Source of the DNA: Sulfurimonas denitrificans DSM 1251
GTDB lineage: Bacteria; Campylobacterota; Campylobacteria; Campylobacterales; Sulfurimonadaceae
Length of the DNA stretch: 64,000 nucleotides
Direction: 5' to 3'
NCBI RefSeq assembly: GCF_000012965.1
Contig: NC_007575.1
Coordinates: forward strand, 744,001 to 808,000
Each line of letters starts with the position of its first letter. Positions within the stretch are counted from its first letter, which is position 1. The notes under the pieces were generated by a model, which saw only the letters and a list, made by a program, of their open reading frames with translations, did no database searches and was not told the origin of the DNA. The translations under genes and the position numbers were made by a program. Below are positions 18,850 to 28,032 of the stretch, piece after piece.

Positions 18850-19347
18850 ATGGCAAATACAAAAGAGAATTTAGAAGTAGCATTTAGTGGAGAGAGCGGA
18901 GCGTATCAAAAATATAGTGCGTTTGCAAAACAGGCAGAAAAAGATGGTTTTAAAAATATTGCAAAACTTTTTAGAACAACTGCAGAAGCGGAGAGAATCC
19001 ACGCTGAGGGGCATCTAAAAGCTATGGATAAAATTGGCTCAACGCTTGAAAATCTTGAAGCAGCAATCGGTGGGGAGACTTATGAGTTTGAAGATATGTA
19101 CCCGCCTATGTATGAGCAAGCTGTTGCTGATGGGCATAAAGCAAAAAAGATGTTTGGCTGGGCTATAGAGGCTGAGAAGGTTCATGCAGAGTTGTATAAA
19201 AAAGCATTAAAAGCTGTAAAAGAGGGTAAAGATATTGATGAAGTCGGGATTTACCTATGTCCACTGTGTGGCTACATAGAGATAGGTTTTCCAGAAAATA
19301 ACTGCCCTATTTGTGGTGTAAAACCAGCAGGCTTTGTTCAAATCTAA
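18850..19347 (+). CDS. rbr: Rubrerythrin
   Basis: Non-heme di-iron peroxide reductase used in oxidative-stress defence by microaerophiles and anaerobes. The 165-residue protein has the ferritin-like four-helix domain. Its two ExxH-type motifs are in EAERIHAEGH (about 48-57) and EAEKVHAELY, plus GESGAYQKY with the first Glu ligand. It ends with a rubredoxin domain of two CxxCG knuckles (CPLCGY and CPICGV). A hairpin terminator follows the stop. Confidence 0.96.
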   Translation: MANTKENLEVAFSGESGAYQKYSAFAKQAEKDGFKNIAKLFRTTAEAERIHAEGHLKAMDKIGSTLENLEAAIGGETYEFEDMYPPMYEQAVADGHKAKKMFGWAIEAEKVHAELYKKALKAVKEGKDIDEVGIYLCPLCGYIEIGFPENNCPICGVKPAGFVQI

Positions 19348-19375
19348 TTAAAATGCTCTTCTTGGAGCATTTTAA
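19348..19375 (+). terminator. Hairpin terminator after rubrerythrin
   Basis: Perfect 11-bp stem TTAAAATGCTC (19348-19358) with GAGCATTTTAA (19365-19375), loop TTCTTG, with the T run in the 3' arm. Confidence 0.7.
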
Positions 19376-19442
19376 AAATAAATCTAAATCAAGCTTATCT
19401 TAGTACAATCTCACTCTTAAAATTTTTAGAGGAGCTTCATCT

Positions 19443-21521
19443 TTGCCACTTTCTCGTTTAAATGAAGAGCAGTATGTAGCAGCAACTTCTAAAGAGCTTC
19501 AAAATCTTATCATTGCTTCTGCTGGGACTGGTAAAACTTCTACTATAGTTGGTCGCATCGCTCATCTCTTAGAAAATGGCGTTGAGCCTTCACAGATACT
19601 GCTTCTTACATTTACTAATAAATCAGCAGCAGAGATGGTCTCTCGTGTGGCTGAATTTTTTGGAAAAGATATAGCCTCTAAGATAGATGCTGGGACTTTT
19701 CATGCGGTTAGTTATAGATGGCTTAAAAAACATGATAAAAAGGTTGTGCTTAAGCAGCAGCGTGAGTTAAAAACTCTCTTTAGAAGTGTTTACGAAAAAC
19801 GCTCATTTGGGCATTTGGGAGCGGAGATAACGCCTTATGGAGGAAATTATCTTTATGATGTTTACTCTTTTTACCAAAATACAGAATTAAATACGCACTT
19901 TGAAGATTGGATAAAGTTCAAATATCCAGAACACGAACTCTTTGCTATGATTTATGCAGATATTGTAGATGAGTTTGAAGCGCTAAAGAGAGAGTATGGT
20001 TTTGTAAATTTTAATGATTTGCTTTTAAATTTTAGAGAGATGTGCAAAACAAAAGAGCTAGGATATAAAGAGGTGCTTGTTGATGAGTATCAAGACACCA
20101 ACGCACTTCAAGGCACTCTAATAGATGCAATGAATCCGCCATCACTTTTTTGTGTTGGGGATTATGATCAGAGTATTTACGCATTTAATGGTGCAGATAT
20201 TTCAATAATAGGCTCTTTTTCTACAAAATTTCCCTCAGCCAAAGTTCATACTCTTACAAAAAATTATCGCTCAACAGTGCCTATTTTGTCTCTTGCAACA
20301 AAAGTTATAGAGCATAATGAGCGGATTTACCCAAAAAAACTTGAGGTAACACGTGTTCATGATAGTCATCCACCAAGACTTCTTGCTTATGACGAACTTT
20401 TTGATCAGTATCACGATATAGCTTTTAAGATAAGTAACACACAAACCCCACGAGATGAGATAGCAGTTATCTTTAGAAATAACTCCTCTGCCGATGGTAT
20501 AGAAGTAGGACTTCGTGAGCTTGGCATTACATGTAAGAGAAAAGGGGGAACGAGTTTTTTTGATTCACGTGAGGTAAAAGCAGTTTTGGATTTTTACACA
20601 CTTTTGATAAATGAGTCTGATATGATGGCGTTTATCCACCTTTTTGAGTTTGCTAGAGGTGTTGGAAGTGCTGTGGCAAAAGAGCTTTATCTTGCTCTAA
20701 AGATGCTCGGTCATGGGAGTGTTTTTTATGGACTTTATGCTCCTGATGAGTCAATTAGCAACCCTTTTGAGAAGCGAAAATTAAACCAACAGCTGGGGCT
20801 TTTTGATGACTTTTTAGAACTTGGAAGTGTGGGTAAGTTTGCAAAGTGCGGATTTGAAGATAAGTTTATGCGCAACCCAATTTTAAAACATCCTAAACTA
20901 ACAAAAGAAAATGCTACATTTTTGCATGATTTTTATCTTCTTTATAGAGATTTAAAGGGCGTCAGAGAGCCTAGAGTTATTGTCGCAAAAATTGCTAAGT
21001 CAGAGATATACAAATACATAGCAGAGTATCTCTCAAACAGAAGAGCACTCCTAAAAGATGGCACGATTGATGAGAAGCAGAAGGCTGATTCACTATCAAA
21101 TATAGCTAGAAAAATGGTTTTATTAGAGGAGCTCTCAAAGCCATATAGTGAACATGAGCGATTTTTAAACGCTATGATACTAGGCTCTTCAGACTTGACG
21201 CAAGGCGAGGGTGTGAATCTTTTGAGTGTTCACGCCTCAAAAGGTTTAGAGTATAAAGAGGTTTACATAGTTGATTTGATGGATGGACGATTTCCAAATA
21301 GAAAACTTATGCAGCGTGGCGGTTCACTTGATGAGGAGAGAAGGCTCTTTTATGTGGCTGTTACTCGTGCAAAAGATATTCTTTATCTTAGTTATGCAAA
21401 ATATGACAAGATAAAAAAGTTAAACTTTGTACCATCACAGTTTCTATATGAAGCTTCTCTTGTGCCCAAAGATGAGGCTTACAGAGAGATGGTTTTAAAA
21501 GAAGAGAGCAAAGAGGAGTGA
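19443..21521 (+). CDS. UvrD/Rep-family ATP-dependent DNA helicase
   Basis: Superfamily 1A 3'-5' DNA helicase of 692 residues. Motif I ASAGTGKT lies at about 28-35, motif Ia with LTFTNKSAAEM near 57-67, and motif II DEYQDTN near 217. Motif III is in GDYDQSIYAFNGA, motif IV-V in LLSVHASKGLEYKEVY and motif VI in VAVTRAKD near 645. The start is TTG at 19443 with AGAGGAG upstream, and no in-frame ATG fits better. It is likely a repair or replication-restart helicase; UvrD, Rep and PcrA cannot be separated here. Confidence 0.92.
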   Translation: MPLSRLNEEQYVAATSKELQNLIIASAGTGKTSTIVGRIAHLLENGVEPSQILLLTFTNKSAAEMVSRVAEFFGKDIASKIDAGTFHAVSYRWLKKHDKKVVLKQQRELKTLFRSVYEKRSFGHLGAEITPYGGNYLYDVYSFYQNTELNTHFEDWIKFKYPEHELFAMIYADIVDEFEALKREYGFVNFNDLLLNFREMCKTKELGYKEVLVDEYQDTNALQGTLIDAMNPPSLFCVGDYDQSIYAFNGADISIIGSFSTKFPSAKVHTLTKNYRSTVPILSLATKVIEHNERIYPKKLEVTRVHDSHPPRLLAYDELFDQYHDIAFKISNTQTPRDEIAVIFRNNSSADGIEVGLRELGITCKRKGGTSFFDSREVKAVLDFYTLLINESDMMAFIHLFEFARGVGSAVAKELYLALKMLGHGSVFYGLYAPDESISNPFEKRKLNQQLGLFDDFLELGSVGKFAKCGFEDKFMRNPILKHPKLTKENATFLHDFYLLYRDLKGVREPRVIVAKIAKSEIYKYIAEYLSNRRALLKDGTIDEKQKADSLSNIARKMVLLEELSKPYSEHERFLNAMILGSSDLTQGEGVNLLSVHASKGLEYKEVYIVDLMDGRFPNRKLMQRGGSLDEERRLFYVAVTRAKDILYLSYAKYDKIKKLNFVPSQFLYEASLVPKDEAYREMVLKEESKEE

Positions 21522-21561
21522 AATTTAAAGTATAATATCAGCATATACAAAGGAGTATAAG

Positions 21562-22101
21562 ATGATAAGAGTGATTTTATTTACAGCGCTAACGCTGTTT
21601 ATGGTTGGATGTAGTGATGATGCTACAAAGAGTTCGAAAACTGAGGTTAAAGCAGCAGTTGCTGAAGTAAAACAAGAGGCAAAAGAGGTTCTTAAGGAGA
21701 CAAAAGAGGCTGCTCAAGAGATTAAAGAGAGTGTTAAAGAAGATGTAAAAGAGGGAGTTGTAGGTATAAAGGCAGTTGTTGAAGAGGCAAAAGCTTCTGC
21801 TACAGAAGTAATTGAAGAAAAAAAGGCTCAAGTAGAAGAAGCAATCGCAACTGCTACAACAGTTGATGCTGCTAGTTTATACAAAGTTTGTGCAGGATGC
21901 CATGGAGTAGATGGTTCAAAATCTGCACTTAACAAATCACAAATTATCAAAGGCTGGGATGCTAAGAAGTTATCAGATGCACTTCATGGTTATAAAAATG
22001 GAACTTACGGTGGAGCTATGAAAGGCTTAATGGGTGCACAAGTATCTAAACTAGGCGATGCAGAGATAGAAGCTCTATCTACTTACATCTCAAAGTTATA
22101 A
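21562..22101 (+). CDS. Class I cytochrome c lipoprotein with Lys/Glu-rich helical linker
   Basis: A 179-residue predicted membrane-anchored electron carrier. The lipobox is FMVGC (Cys 17). Residues 25-100 form a long charged Ala/Lys/Glu-rich helix with near-heptad repeats such as EVKQEAKEVLKETKEA. The cytochrome c553-like domain binds heme at C110-x-x-C113-H114 (CAGCHG); a likely distal Met is in GGAMKGLMG. The rigid linker would hold the heme away from the membrane. It follows the helicase gene by 40 nt and is convergent with trpB. Confidence 0.9.
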   Translation: MIRVILFTALTLFMVGCSDDATKSSKTEVKAAVAEVKQEAKEVLKETKEAAQEIKESVKEDVKEGVVGIKAVVEEAKASATEVIEEKKAQVEEAIATATTVDAASLYKVCAGCHGVDGSKSALNKSQIIKGWDAKKLSDALHGYKNGTYGGAMKGLMGAQVSKLGDAEIEALSTYISKL

Positions 22102-22107
22102 ACAAAT

Positions 22108-23319
22108 TTACGCCCACTTTGTAGGAATTGGATAGTTTTCAACTACAAAGTCTATATCTTTGTCTCCTCTTCCGCTAAGATTTACCAAAATAGACTCTTT
22201 AGGATTCTCTTTTGCGTACTTCATAGCAAAGGCTACGGCATGTGCAGATTCTAATGCTGGAATGATTCCCTCATGTTGAGAGAGTTTATAAAAAGCATCT
22301 ATTGATTCTGTGTCACTGCATAGCCCTATATTTGTTCTTCCGATACTATTTAGATAAGCGTGTTCAGGTCCAACTGATGGGTAATCTATACCGCTTCCAA
22401 TAGAGTGCACTGGAGCGGGATTTCCCTCTTCATCTTGAAGCATGATAGAGTTAAAGCCATGCATGATGCCCTCTTTACCATAAGTAAGACTAGCGCTATG
22501 TTCACCAATTTTATCACCTTTTCCAGCTGGCTCTACAGCATAAAGCTTTACACTATCTTCAATAAAAGCACTGAAAATTCCCATAGCGTTGCTTCCTCCG
22601 CCTACACATGCAGTTACCATATCTGGAAGACGACCCGTCATCTCTAAAAACTGCTCTTTTGCTTCAAATCCTACTACGCTTTGAAAATCTCTTACCATTT
22701 TTGGAAAAGGGTGAGGTCCAACTACAGAGCCGATTGCAAATAGTTGAGTCTCTGTATCTTTTAAATAAGCATCAAAAGCACTGTCAACCGCCTCTTTAAG
22801 TGTTTTTAACCCATGAGTTGCTGGAACTACTTTAGCACCTAAAATCTTCATTCTAACAACATTCGGATACTCTTTGGCAATATCAACTTCGCCCATATGT
22901 ATCTCACACTCAAGCCCAAAATAAGCCGCAGCAGTAGCTAATGCTACCCCATGCTGACCAGCTCCTGTTTCTGCGATTAGCTTTGTTTTGCCAAGGTATT
23001 TTGCTACAAGAGCTTCAGCCATACAGTGGTTTAACTTGTGTGCGCCAGTGTGATTTAGATCCTCTCTCTTTAGATAAATCTGCCCTCCGCCAACAAAATC
23101 AGAGAGGTTTCTGCAGTATGTAATAGGAGTAGGTCTTCCTTGATAGTGTTTTCTTATCTTTTTAAGCTCATTTATAAAATCAAAAGATTTTGAGAGCTTG
23201 TCGTATGCTCTGCTTATTTCGGCATAAGTAGCCTCAAGTTGGGGCGGAAGATACGCACCTCCAAATTTTCCAAAAAAGCCGTTCTCATCAGGCATAGATT
23301 CCAAATAGGGTTTTTGCAT
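22108..23319 (-). CDS. trpB: Tryptophan synthase beta chain
   Basis: PLP enzyme joining indole and serine to make tryptophan. The 403-residue protein matches TrpB1. The Schiff-base lysine lies in HTGAHKLNH (about residue 96), the glycine-rich phosphate loop in [10 protein letters not shown], and GRGDKD is near the C-terminus. trpA is not adjacent. A minus-strand TACAAT lies just upstream (23352-23347). Confidence 0.97.
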   Translation of the reverse strand: MQKPYLESMPDENGFFGKFGGAYLPPQLEATYAEISRAYDKLSKSFDFINELKKIRKHYQGRPTPITYCRNLSDFVGGGQIYLKREDLNHTGAHKLNHCMAEALVAKYLGKTKLIAETGAGQHGVALATAAAYFGLECEIHMGEVDIAKEYPNVVRMKILGAKVVPATHGLKTLKEAVDSAFDAYLKDTETQLFAIGSVVGPHPFPKMVRDFQSVVGFEAKEQFLEMTGRLPDMVTACVGGGSNAMGIFSAFIEDSVKLYAVEPAGKGDKIGEHSASLTYGKEGIMHGFNSIMLQDEEGNPAPVHSIGSGIDYPSVGPEHAYLNSIGRTNIGLCSDTESIDAFYKLSQHEGIIPALESAHAVAFAMKYAKENPKESILVNLSGRGDKDIDFVVENYPIPTKWA

Positions 23320-23427
23320 AGTTGTTTTTCCATTTTTTTTGCAGAGATTGTAGCCATTTAGAGATAAAATTTCTTATAAATAGCTATTATTTTGTTAGAA
23401 TAATAAAAATTTATAAGAAAGATAAGT

Positions 23428-23850
23428 ATGAAAAATATTATTTTATTTATATTAGTAGCGCTTTTTGCAGGATGTGATGGAGTGATATATACAAATATCT
23501 ATGATAAAAGCAGAGTTGGAATAGATATTAAAAGTGTAGAGATTGTTGCTAGTGATGAGTTTTCTAAAAAAAGTGTAAGCGAAATAATGCAAAGCAGAGG
23601 GTTTTTGGTAGGGAACTCAGAGTATAGATTAAGAGTTGAACATAGAGATTATAAGAAGACATGTACAAATCCGCTCTCAAAAACATCATCTGATTATAGC
23701 TTTGATGGCTTAGTCTCAATAGAGCTTTTCTTTCAAGATAAAAAGCTATATAACGCTTATAAAGATTACAAAGGAGAGAAGAGTAGAGAGCTGTTTGAGC
23801 CTTTGATAAAAGAGATGATTAATGAGATGGAGATAAAAAGTAGTTACTGA
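23428..23850 (+). CDS. Predicted lipoprotein of unknown function
   Basis: A 140-residue protein with lipobox LFAGC (Cys 16) and a mature alpha/beta domain without a motif I recognise. Codon pattern, RBS (AGAAAGATA) and lipobox support a real gene. It is convergent with, and overlaps by 7 nt, the EI24-type gene. An outer-membrane assembly role would be speculation. Confidence 0.7.
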   Translation: MKNIILFILVALFAGCDGVIYTNIYDKSRVGIDIKSVEIVASDEFSKKSVSEIMQSRGFLVGNSEYRLRVEHRDYKKTCTNPLSKTSSDYSFDGLVSIELFFQDKKLYNAYKDYKGEKSRELFEPLIKEMINEMEIKSSY

Positions 23851-24638
23851 GGCTCTCTTAACTCTCTTGTTGCTAAAAAGTAGGTGTGTCCTAGATAGAT
23901 AACAAAAAATATTGCTACAAAAAATATCGCAAATGGCACTAAAGATATAAGATAGAGCAGGGCTGTTTTTAATCTTAAATTATTTGCTTTAAAGTAAGCT
24001 ATATTTTTAGCTTCCTCTTTTGTGCAGATGCTAGAAGATACGTCAAAGAGGAGCATTTTATGGAAAAAGTAGTACATAGGCAGGTTTAGAGCAATAATAT
24101 TTAAAAATGGGATGAAGTAAAAAGGAATCAATAAAATAAAGAGCAGAATCATAATGAGAGCTGATTTTAGTGCTAAAAATAGAGCACTGGGAAGATTTGA
24201 ATAACCTATCATCGAAATATCACTATATGAGCTCTTTTGAAGTTCTCTCAAAATAGAGGGAGTTAAAAAACCTATAATGATAACTGCTAAAAAAATAGAG
24301 AAGTAGATAGCCAAAAAAGCGCCAAGAGCGTAGATAAAAAATGCAGCGAGCCATGAAGATATTGCATAGTGCATCAAAAATTTTAGCATTGAAGAGTCAC
24401 TCAGAGTAGCATTAAAATTCTCTGTGTGAGGCACTCCATCCACTATAGTAGTTTGAGAACTCTCAACATTAAGTGTACTTAAGTGTTCAACACCTATACC
24501 AGCAATAACAAAAAAAACTATATACAAAACTACTAGGCTGATTATAAAAGGGAGTATGGAGTATTTGAGCATTTTTGGTGTTAGAAAATCTTTTATACTT
24601 CTTAGAAGTATCTCTTTTTCACTCATCTTCTGCTCCAT
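23844..24638 (-). CDS. EI24/CysZ-like membrane protein
   Basis: A 264-residue integral membrane protein with about six hydrophobic helices (near 22-45, 90-115, 118-140, 160-190 and 225-255). The motif SYSDISMIGYSNLPSALFLALKSA and the general layout resemble EI24-domain proteins, which include the sulfate permease CysZ. Function in this organism is not clear, and sulfate uptake is one possibility. It is convergent with the lipoprotein gene and divergent from dgt. Confidence 0.7.
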   Translation of the reverse strand: MEQKMSEKEILLRSIKDFLTPKMLKYSILPFIISLVVLYIVFFVIAGIGVEHLSTLNVESSQTTIVDGVPHTENFNATLSDSSMLKFLMHYAISSWLAAFFIYALGAFLAIYFSIFLAVIIIGFLTPSILRELQKSSYSDISMIGYSNLPSALFLALKSALIMILLFILLIPFYFIPFLNIIALNLPMYYFFHKMLLFDVSSSICTKEEAKNIAYFKANNLRLKTALLYLISLVPFAIFFVAIFFVIYLGHTYFLATRELREPQ

Positions 24639-24792
24639 AATTTTTGGTTTAATTTTAGCTCTTGAGCGAAATAAAGATGGCTCAAATGACAGTAGTCTAT
24701 CAAAAAAAAGTTAAGATTTCGTTTTTGTAAAAGTAGCGATATTATGTAAATTGTGATATAACAATATAAAATTTTTACATGTGGAGATAAGT

Positions 24793-26130
24793 ATGTTTAA
24801 AAAGCTACTCTCAAACCAAAGATATTGCAATAAAGATGAGATAAAAGAGGATGAGCAACAGCAATATTATCGAAGCAGTTTTCATAAAGATTATGACAGA
24901 GTAATATTTTCAAACTCTTTTAGAAGACTCTCAAAAAAGACGCAAGTTCATCCGCTCTCAAAAAACGACCATGTTCACAATAGACTCACACATAGCCTAG
25001 AAGTTGCAAGTGTCGGACGAAGCCTCGGGCTTAGAGCAGGGGAGTTTTTAAGTAAAAAATATCCTCAAACAGATATTGACCCTTATGATGTGGCATACAT
25101 TATTCAAACTGCATGTTTGGCACATGATATTGGAAATCCGCCTTTTGGACATGCTGGAGAAGAGGTTATAAAAGAGTGGTTCAATAAAAAGAAAAATGAA
25201 ACTTTTTTAAAAGAGCTCTCAGAAGATGAACTTGAAGATTTTATTCATATTGATGGAAATGCACAGAGTTTTAGAGTTGTAAGCCAGATAGAGAACAATC
25301 TTTTTAATGGTGGAATGAGGCTCACTTTTGCAACACTTGGTGCTTTGGTAAAGTATCCTTATGCGTCAAATAGATGCAAATTTACATGTAAATCAAAGTT
25401 TAATTTCTTTCAAAGCGAAGCGGAGTTTTTTAAGCTCATGTTTGACGAGTTGGGGTTATCTAGAAAAGATGGAAGTTACAAAAGACATCCGCTCTCATAT
25501 CTCATGGAAGCAGCTGATGATATCTGCTATGGATTACTTGACCTCCAAGATGCGGTTGAACTTAAAATCATAACACTCAAAGATACAAAAAATATCTTTT
25601 CACTTATCTGCGGCGAGAGAGAAGTTGAGGTGATATATGAAGATAATGATTATTCTGATATTAAAAAAGTCTCAAGGCTTGTTGCTATCTCAATTCATAA
25701 TTTAGCTCTTCATACAATGGGAGTATTTGAAGATAATTTTGATGCAATTATGAGTGATGAACAGCCTAGAGATTTGATAGAGCTTTTTATAAACAAAGAG
25801 TATAAAAGTGCTATAAAAGAGGCAAAAAAACTAGCAAGTGCAAAAATATTTAATGAAAAAAGAAAGATAGAGCTAGAGCTTGGAGCTTACAACATCATAG
25901 AAACTCTGCTTGATAACCTAATACATGCAACCTATGATTTTTATAAAAAAGAGGATGAGACAAAACTATCTTTTAGATATAAAAGAGCGTTAGAACTTAT
26001 GGGAGAAGATAGACCAAAAAAAGAGCAGAGTCTATACAACATGTATCAAAGAGTAGTTGACTACATAGTCGGCATGACGGACAATCATGCAAAATATGTT
26101 GCAAATCAGTTAAACGGGATGGGGATTTAA
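24793..26130 (+). CDS. dgt: Deoxyguanosinetriphosphate triphosphohydrolase (dGTPase, HD superfamily)
   Basis: HD-domain enzyme that hydrolyses dGTP to deoxyguanosine and triphosphate, controlling dNTP pools. The predicted 445-residue protein shows RLSKKTQVHPL (nucleotide-binding region), the first H of the metal site in LTHSLEVASVGRSLG and the HD pair in CLAHDIGNPPFGHAGE. I chose ATG 24793 because GGAG at 24782 gives correct spacing; a GTG at 24781 overlaps that RBS. The frame is unbroken. Confidence 0.92.
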   Translation: MFKKLLSNQRYCNKDEIKEDEQQQYYRSSFHKDYDRVIFSNSFRRLSKKTQVHPLSKNDHVHNRLTHSLEVASVGRSLGLRAGEFLSKKYPQTDIDPYDVAYIIQTACLAHDIGNPPFGHAGEEVIKEWFNKKKNETFLKELSEDELEDFIHIDGNAQSFRVVSQIENNLFNGGMRLTFATLGALVKYPYASNRCKFTCKSKFNFFQSEAEFFKLMFDELGLSRKDGSYKRHPLSYLMEAADDICYGLLDLQDAVELKIITLKDTKNIFSLICGEREVEVIYEDNDYSDIKKVSRLVAISIHNLALHTMGVFEDNFDAIMSDEQPRDLIELFINKEYKSAIKEAKKLASAKIFNEKRKIELELGAYNIIETLLDNLIHATYDFYKKEDETKLSFRYKRALELMGEDRPKKEQSLYNMYQRVVDYIVGMTDNHAKYVANQLNGMGI

Positions 26131-26163
26131 ATTCAATTATGATATACGTTAAAAGGGTTGAAT

Positions 26164-26257
26164 ATGACTGCTATTATTTCGAAATGGGGAAACTCACAAG
26201 GGGCTGAGAGTTCCAAAAAACTATTTAGTAAAAGAAGAATTTATAGTGTTTTTATAA
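26164..26257 (+). pseudogene. AbrB/MazE-type DNA-binding antitoxin remnant (frameshifted, truncated)
   Basis: The first 13 codons read MTAIISKWGNSQG, the start of MazE/SpoVT-AbrB swapped-hairpin proteins. The frame then shifts at GGGG (26200-26203). With one G removed it continues LRVPKNYLVKEEF up to TAA at 26255. Normal members are about 70-85 residues with a partner toxin downstream; here the product would be about 30 residues and no toxin gene follows. It lies between dgt and the tps locus, so it looks like the scar of a lost toxin-antitoxin pair. Confidence 0.75.
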
Positions 26258-26262
26258 ATAAT

Positions 26263-26294
26263 TTTTACATGCTAAAAACTCTTAGCATGTAAAA
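26263..26294. repeat. Perfect 13-bp hairpin between dgt/AbrB remnant and tpsB
   Basis: TTTTACATGCTAA (26263-26275) pairs with TTAGCATGTAAAA (26282-26294) around a 6-nt loop. It sits between converging transcription units. Neither direction has a T-run after the stem, so it may be a terminator, an mRNA-stabilising hairpin or a protein site. Confidence 0.6.
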
Positions 26295-26317
26295 GTTAAA
26301 AAGAGAGGTATGAGTTA

Positions 26318-28021
26318 CTAAAAACTAACCCCACCCTGAACTAAAACCCTAGTGCTGTACTTAGGTTCACTTGTTACTTCTTCACTACCTATTGCAGTTG
26401 CAACTTGAGCTTTAGCAAATAGTGATTTGTATGAAGCGTAGTAACTTACTCCTACATCTTGAAGAGTTCTGTTTTGAAAAGTAGGGTCTTTACTGTCATC
26501 TTGCATTGAAGCATATCCAACGTCATAGAATAGTCCAAATTTATGAGAGTAGTTATTTATTGTAGGGAGTGCTCTTGTTAACTCAATACTCCAGAGTAAG
26601 GCATTTTCTGCGCTGTGTTCTGAATCTGGAAATAGTTTAACACCGTTACTTCCACCTATGGACATATCTTCACTTCCATCAAGGTTTTTACCGCCTAGAG
26701 CTTTTTGAGCTTGTAGGTTAGTTTGAAGTGTTAGCTCTTGTGGCAGTAGCGTTGAAATACCAACATAACCATTTACTTTAGAGTAGTTTCCCTGTGTGTT
26801 TGCTCCTGCTGCATCTGCTATTTTTGAGGCAGCGTCAATAAACTTTAAATCTCCATAAGTGTATGAGACTCCTGAGTTTATCTGTGAGTCAAGTCCAAAG
26901 AGTTTTTGCTCTTTAGTGTAAGAGAGGGCAAGGTTGATTGACTTAGCATCTTTATCGCTTGTGGTTACTCCTGCTTGTTTATCATTTAAACTCTTTATTG
27001 CTAGAGTAGATGAGACTCTTAGAGTCTCTAATCTTGTTCTGATGATTGGATAAGATAGAGTTGCATCAAGTGTGTTTGATGTTCCATAAGCATCAAGAGA
27101 TTTGTACTCTTGAGCTAAAGAGTAATCTGTTTTAGAGTAACCTACCTCTGCTCTAAGACCATTTGCCATAAGAGGAACACTGTAAGCAATTCTTCCGTTT
27201 TTTAAATCTCTCTCACTACTCATAAGCCCACTTAGACTGAGCTTATCTCCTAAACCTGCAAGAGAGTTAAGGTTTACTCCTACCATTAGTCTATTTTCGC
27301 CTGTATATCTGCTTCCGTAGTTATCGCCTAAAATATAGCCGTCGTACCAAGGTTTAGTTTCTGTTGTTATAGCAAAGTCACTTGTTCCTACTTCTTGCCT
27401 AGGTTTAACATCTGCTGCTGTTACTTTTGCACCGGGGGTGTCATTTATGATAAGCATAGCACGCTCTAGTGTATTTGTGCTTACTATGTTTGCACTCTTT
27501 ACATCATCAAGCATCGCTTGGACTATCGGTGTTCTTACATGTGAGTTATTCTCTAGTATAAACTTACCGTAGTTTCCCTCTATGATTGCAATCTCTACAA
27601 CACCATCTTGCATACTCTGAATAGGGATATAAGCACGAGCCACAAAGTAGCCATTGGCACGATACTCTTTAGTGATGATAGAAGCTACCTCTTGAAGCTG
27701 TGCAAATGTTAACTCTTTGTCCATGTAAGAGCCAATGAGAGATTGAAGCTTTGATTCTGACATGTGAATAGCACCTGTGATTTTAAAGCTTTTTACAAAG
27801 ATTGTTTTTCCGCTTTTATCATCTTGCATAACAGGTGCATACTTTTGCACACCACCTACTTCAACCAAAGGAGTTACTTTTTTTGGTAGGTCTTTTGGAG
27901 GTTGAACCTCTCTTTGGATATCGCTGCTTGAGGGGATAGAAGCCCCAACGAGAAGTGAGCTTGTTACAAATGATAAAGTCAGTGCTTTAGCTGTTAAATT
28001 TGTTATTTTCATTATTTTCAT
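26318..28021 (-). CDS. Two-partner secretion outer-membrane transporter (TpsB, ShlB/FhaC/HecB family)
   Basis: A 567-residue outer-membrane protein that would export the TpsA exoprotein encoded just upstream. It has a signal peptide (residues 1-28), a proline-rich linker (PPKDLPKK) and POTRA domains (about 60-205, with FKITGAIHMSESKL and ANGYFVARAYIP). The C-terminal 16-strand-type beta barrel ends in aromatic F. The gene is intact although its partner tpsA is frameshifted. The start may be ATG 28021 or 28012. Only 11 nt separate it from the tpsA stop. Confidence 0.9.
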   Translation of the reverse strand: MKIMKITNLTAKALTLSFVTSSLLVGASIPSSSDIQREVQPPKDLPKKVTPLVEVGGVQKYAPVMQDDKSGKTIFVKSFKITGAIHMSESKLQSLIGSYMDKELTFAQLQEVASIITKEYRANGYFVARAYIPIQSMQDGVVEIAIIEGNYGKFILENNSHVRTPIVQAMLDDVKSANIVSTNTLERAMLIINDTPGAKVTAADVKPRQEVGTSDFAITTETKPWYDGYILGDNYGSRYTGENRLMVGVNLNSLAGLGDKLSLSGLMSSERDLKNGRIAYSVPLMANGLRAEVGYSKTDYSLAQEYKSLDAYGTSNTLDATLSYPIIRTRLETLRVSSTLAIKSLNDKQAGVTTSDKDAKSINLALSYTKEQKLFGLDSQINSGVSYTYGDLKFIDAASKIADAAGANTQGNYSKVNGYVGISTLLPQELTLQTNLQAQKALGGKNLDGSEDMSIGGSNGVKLFPDSEHSAENALLWSIELTRALPTINNYSHKFGLFYDVGYASMQDDSKDPTFQNRTLQDVGVSYYASYKSLFAKAQVATAIGSEEVTSEPKYSTRVLVQGGVSF

Positions 28022-28032
28022 CTCTTTATTCC

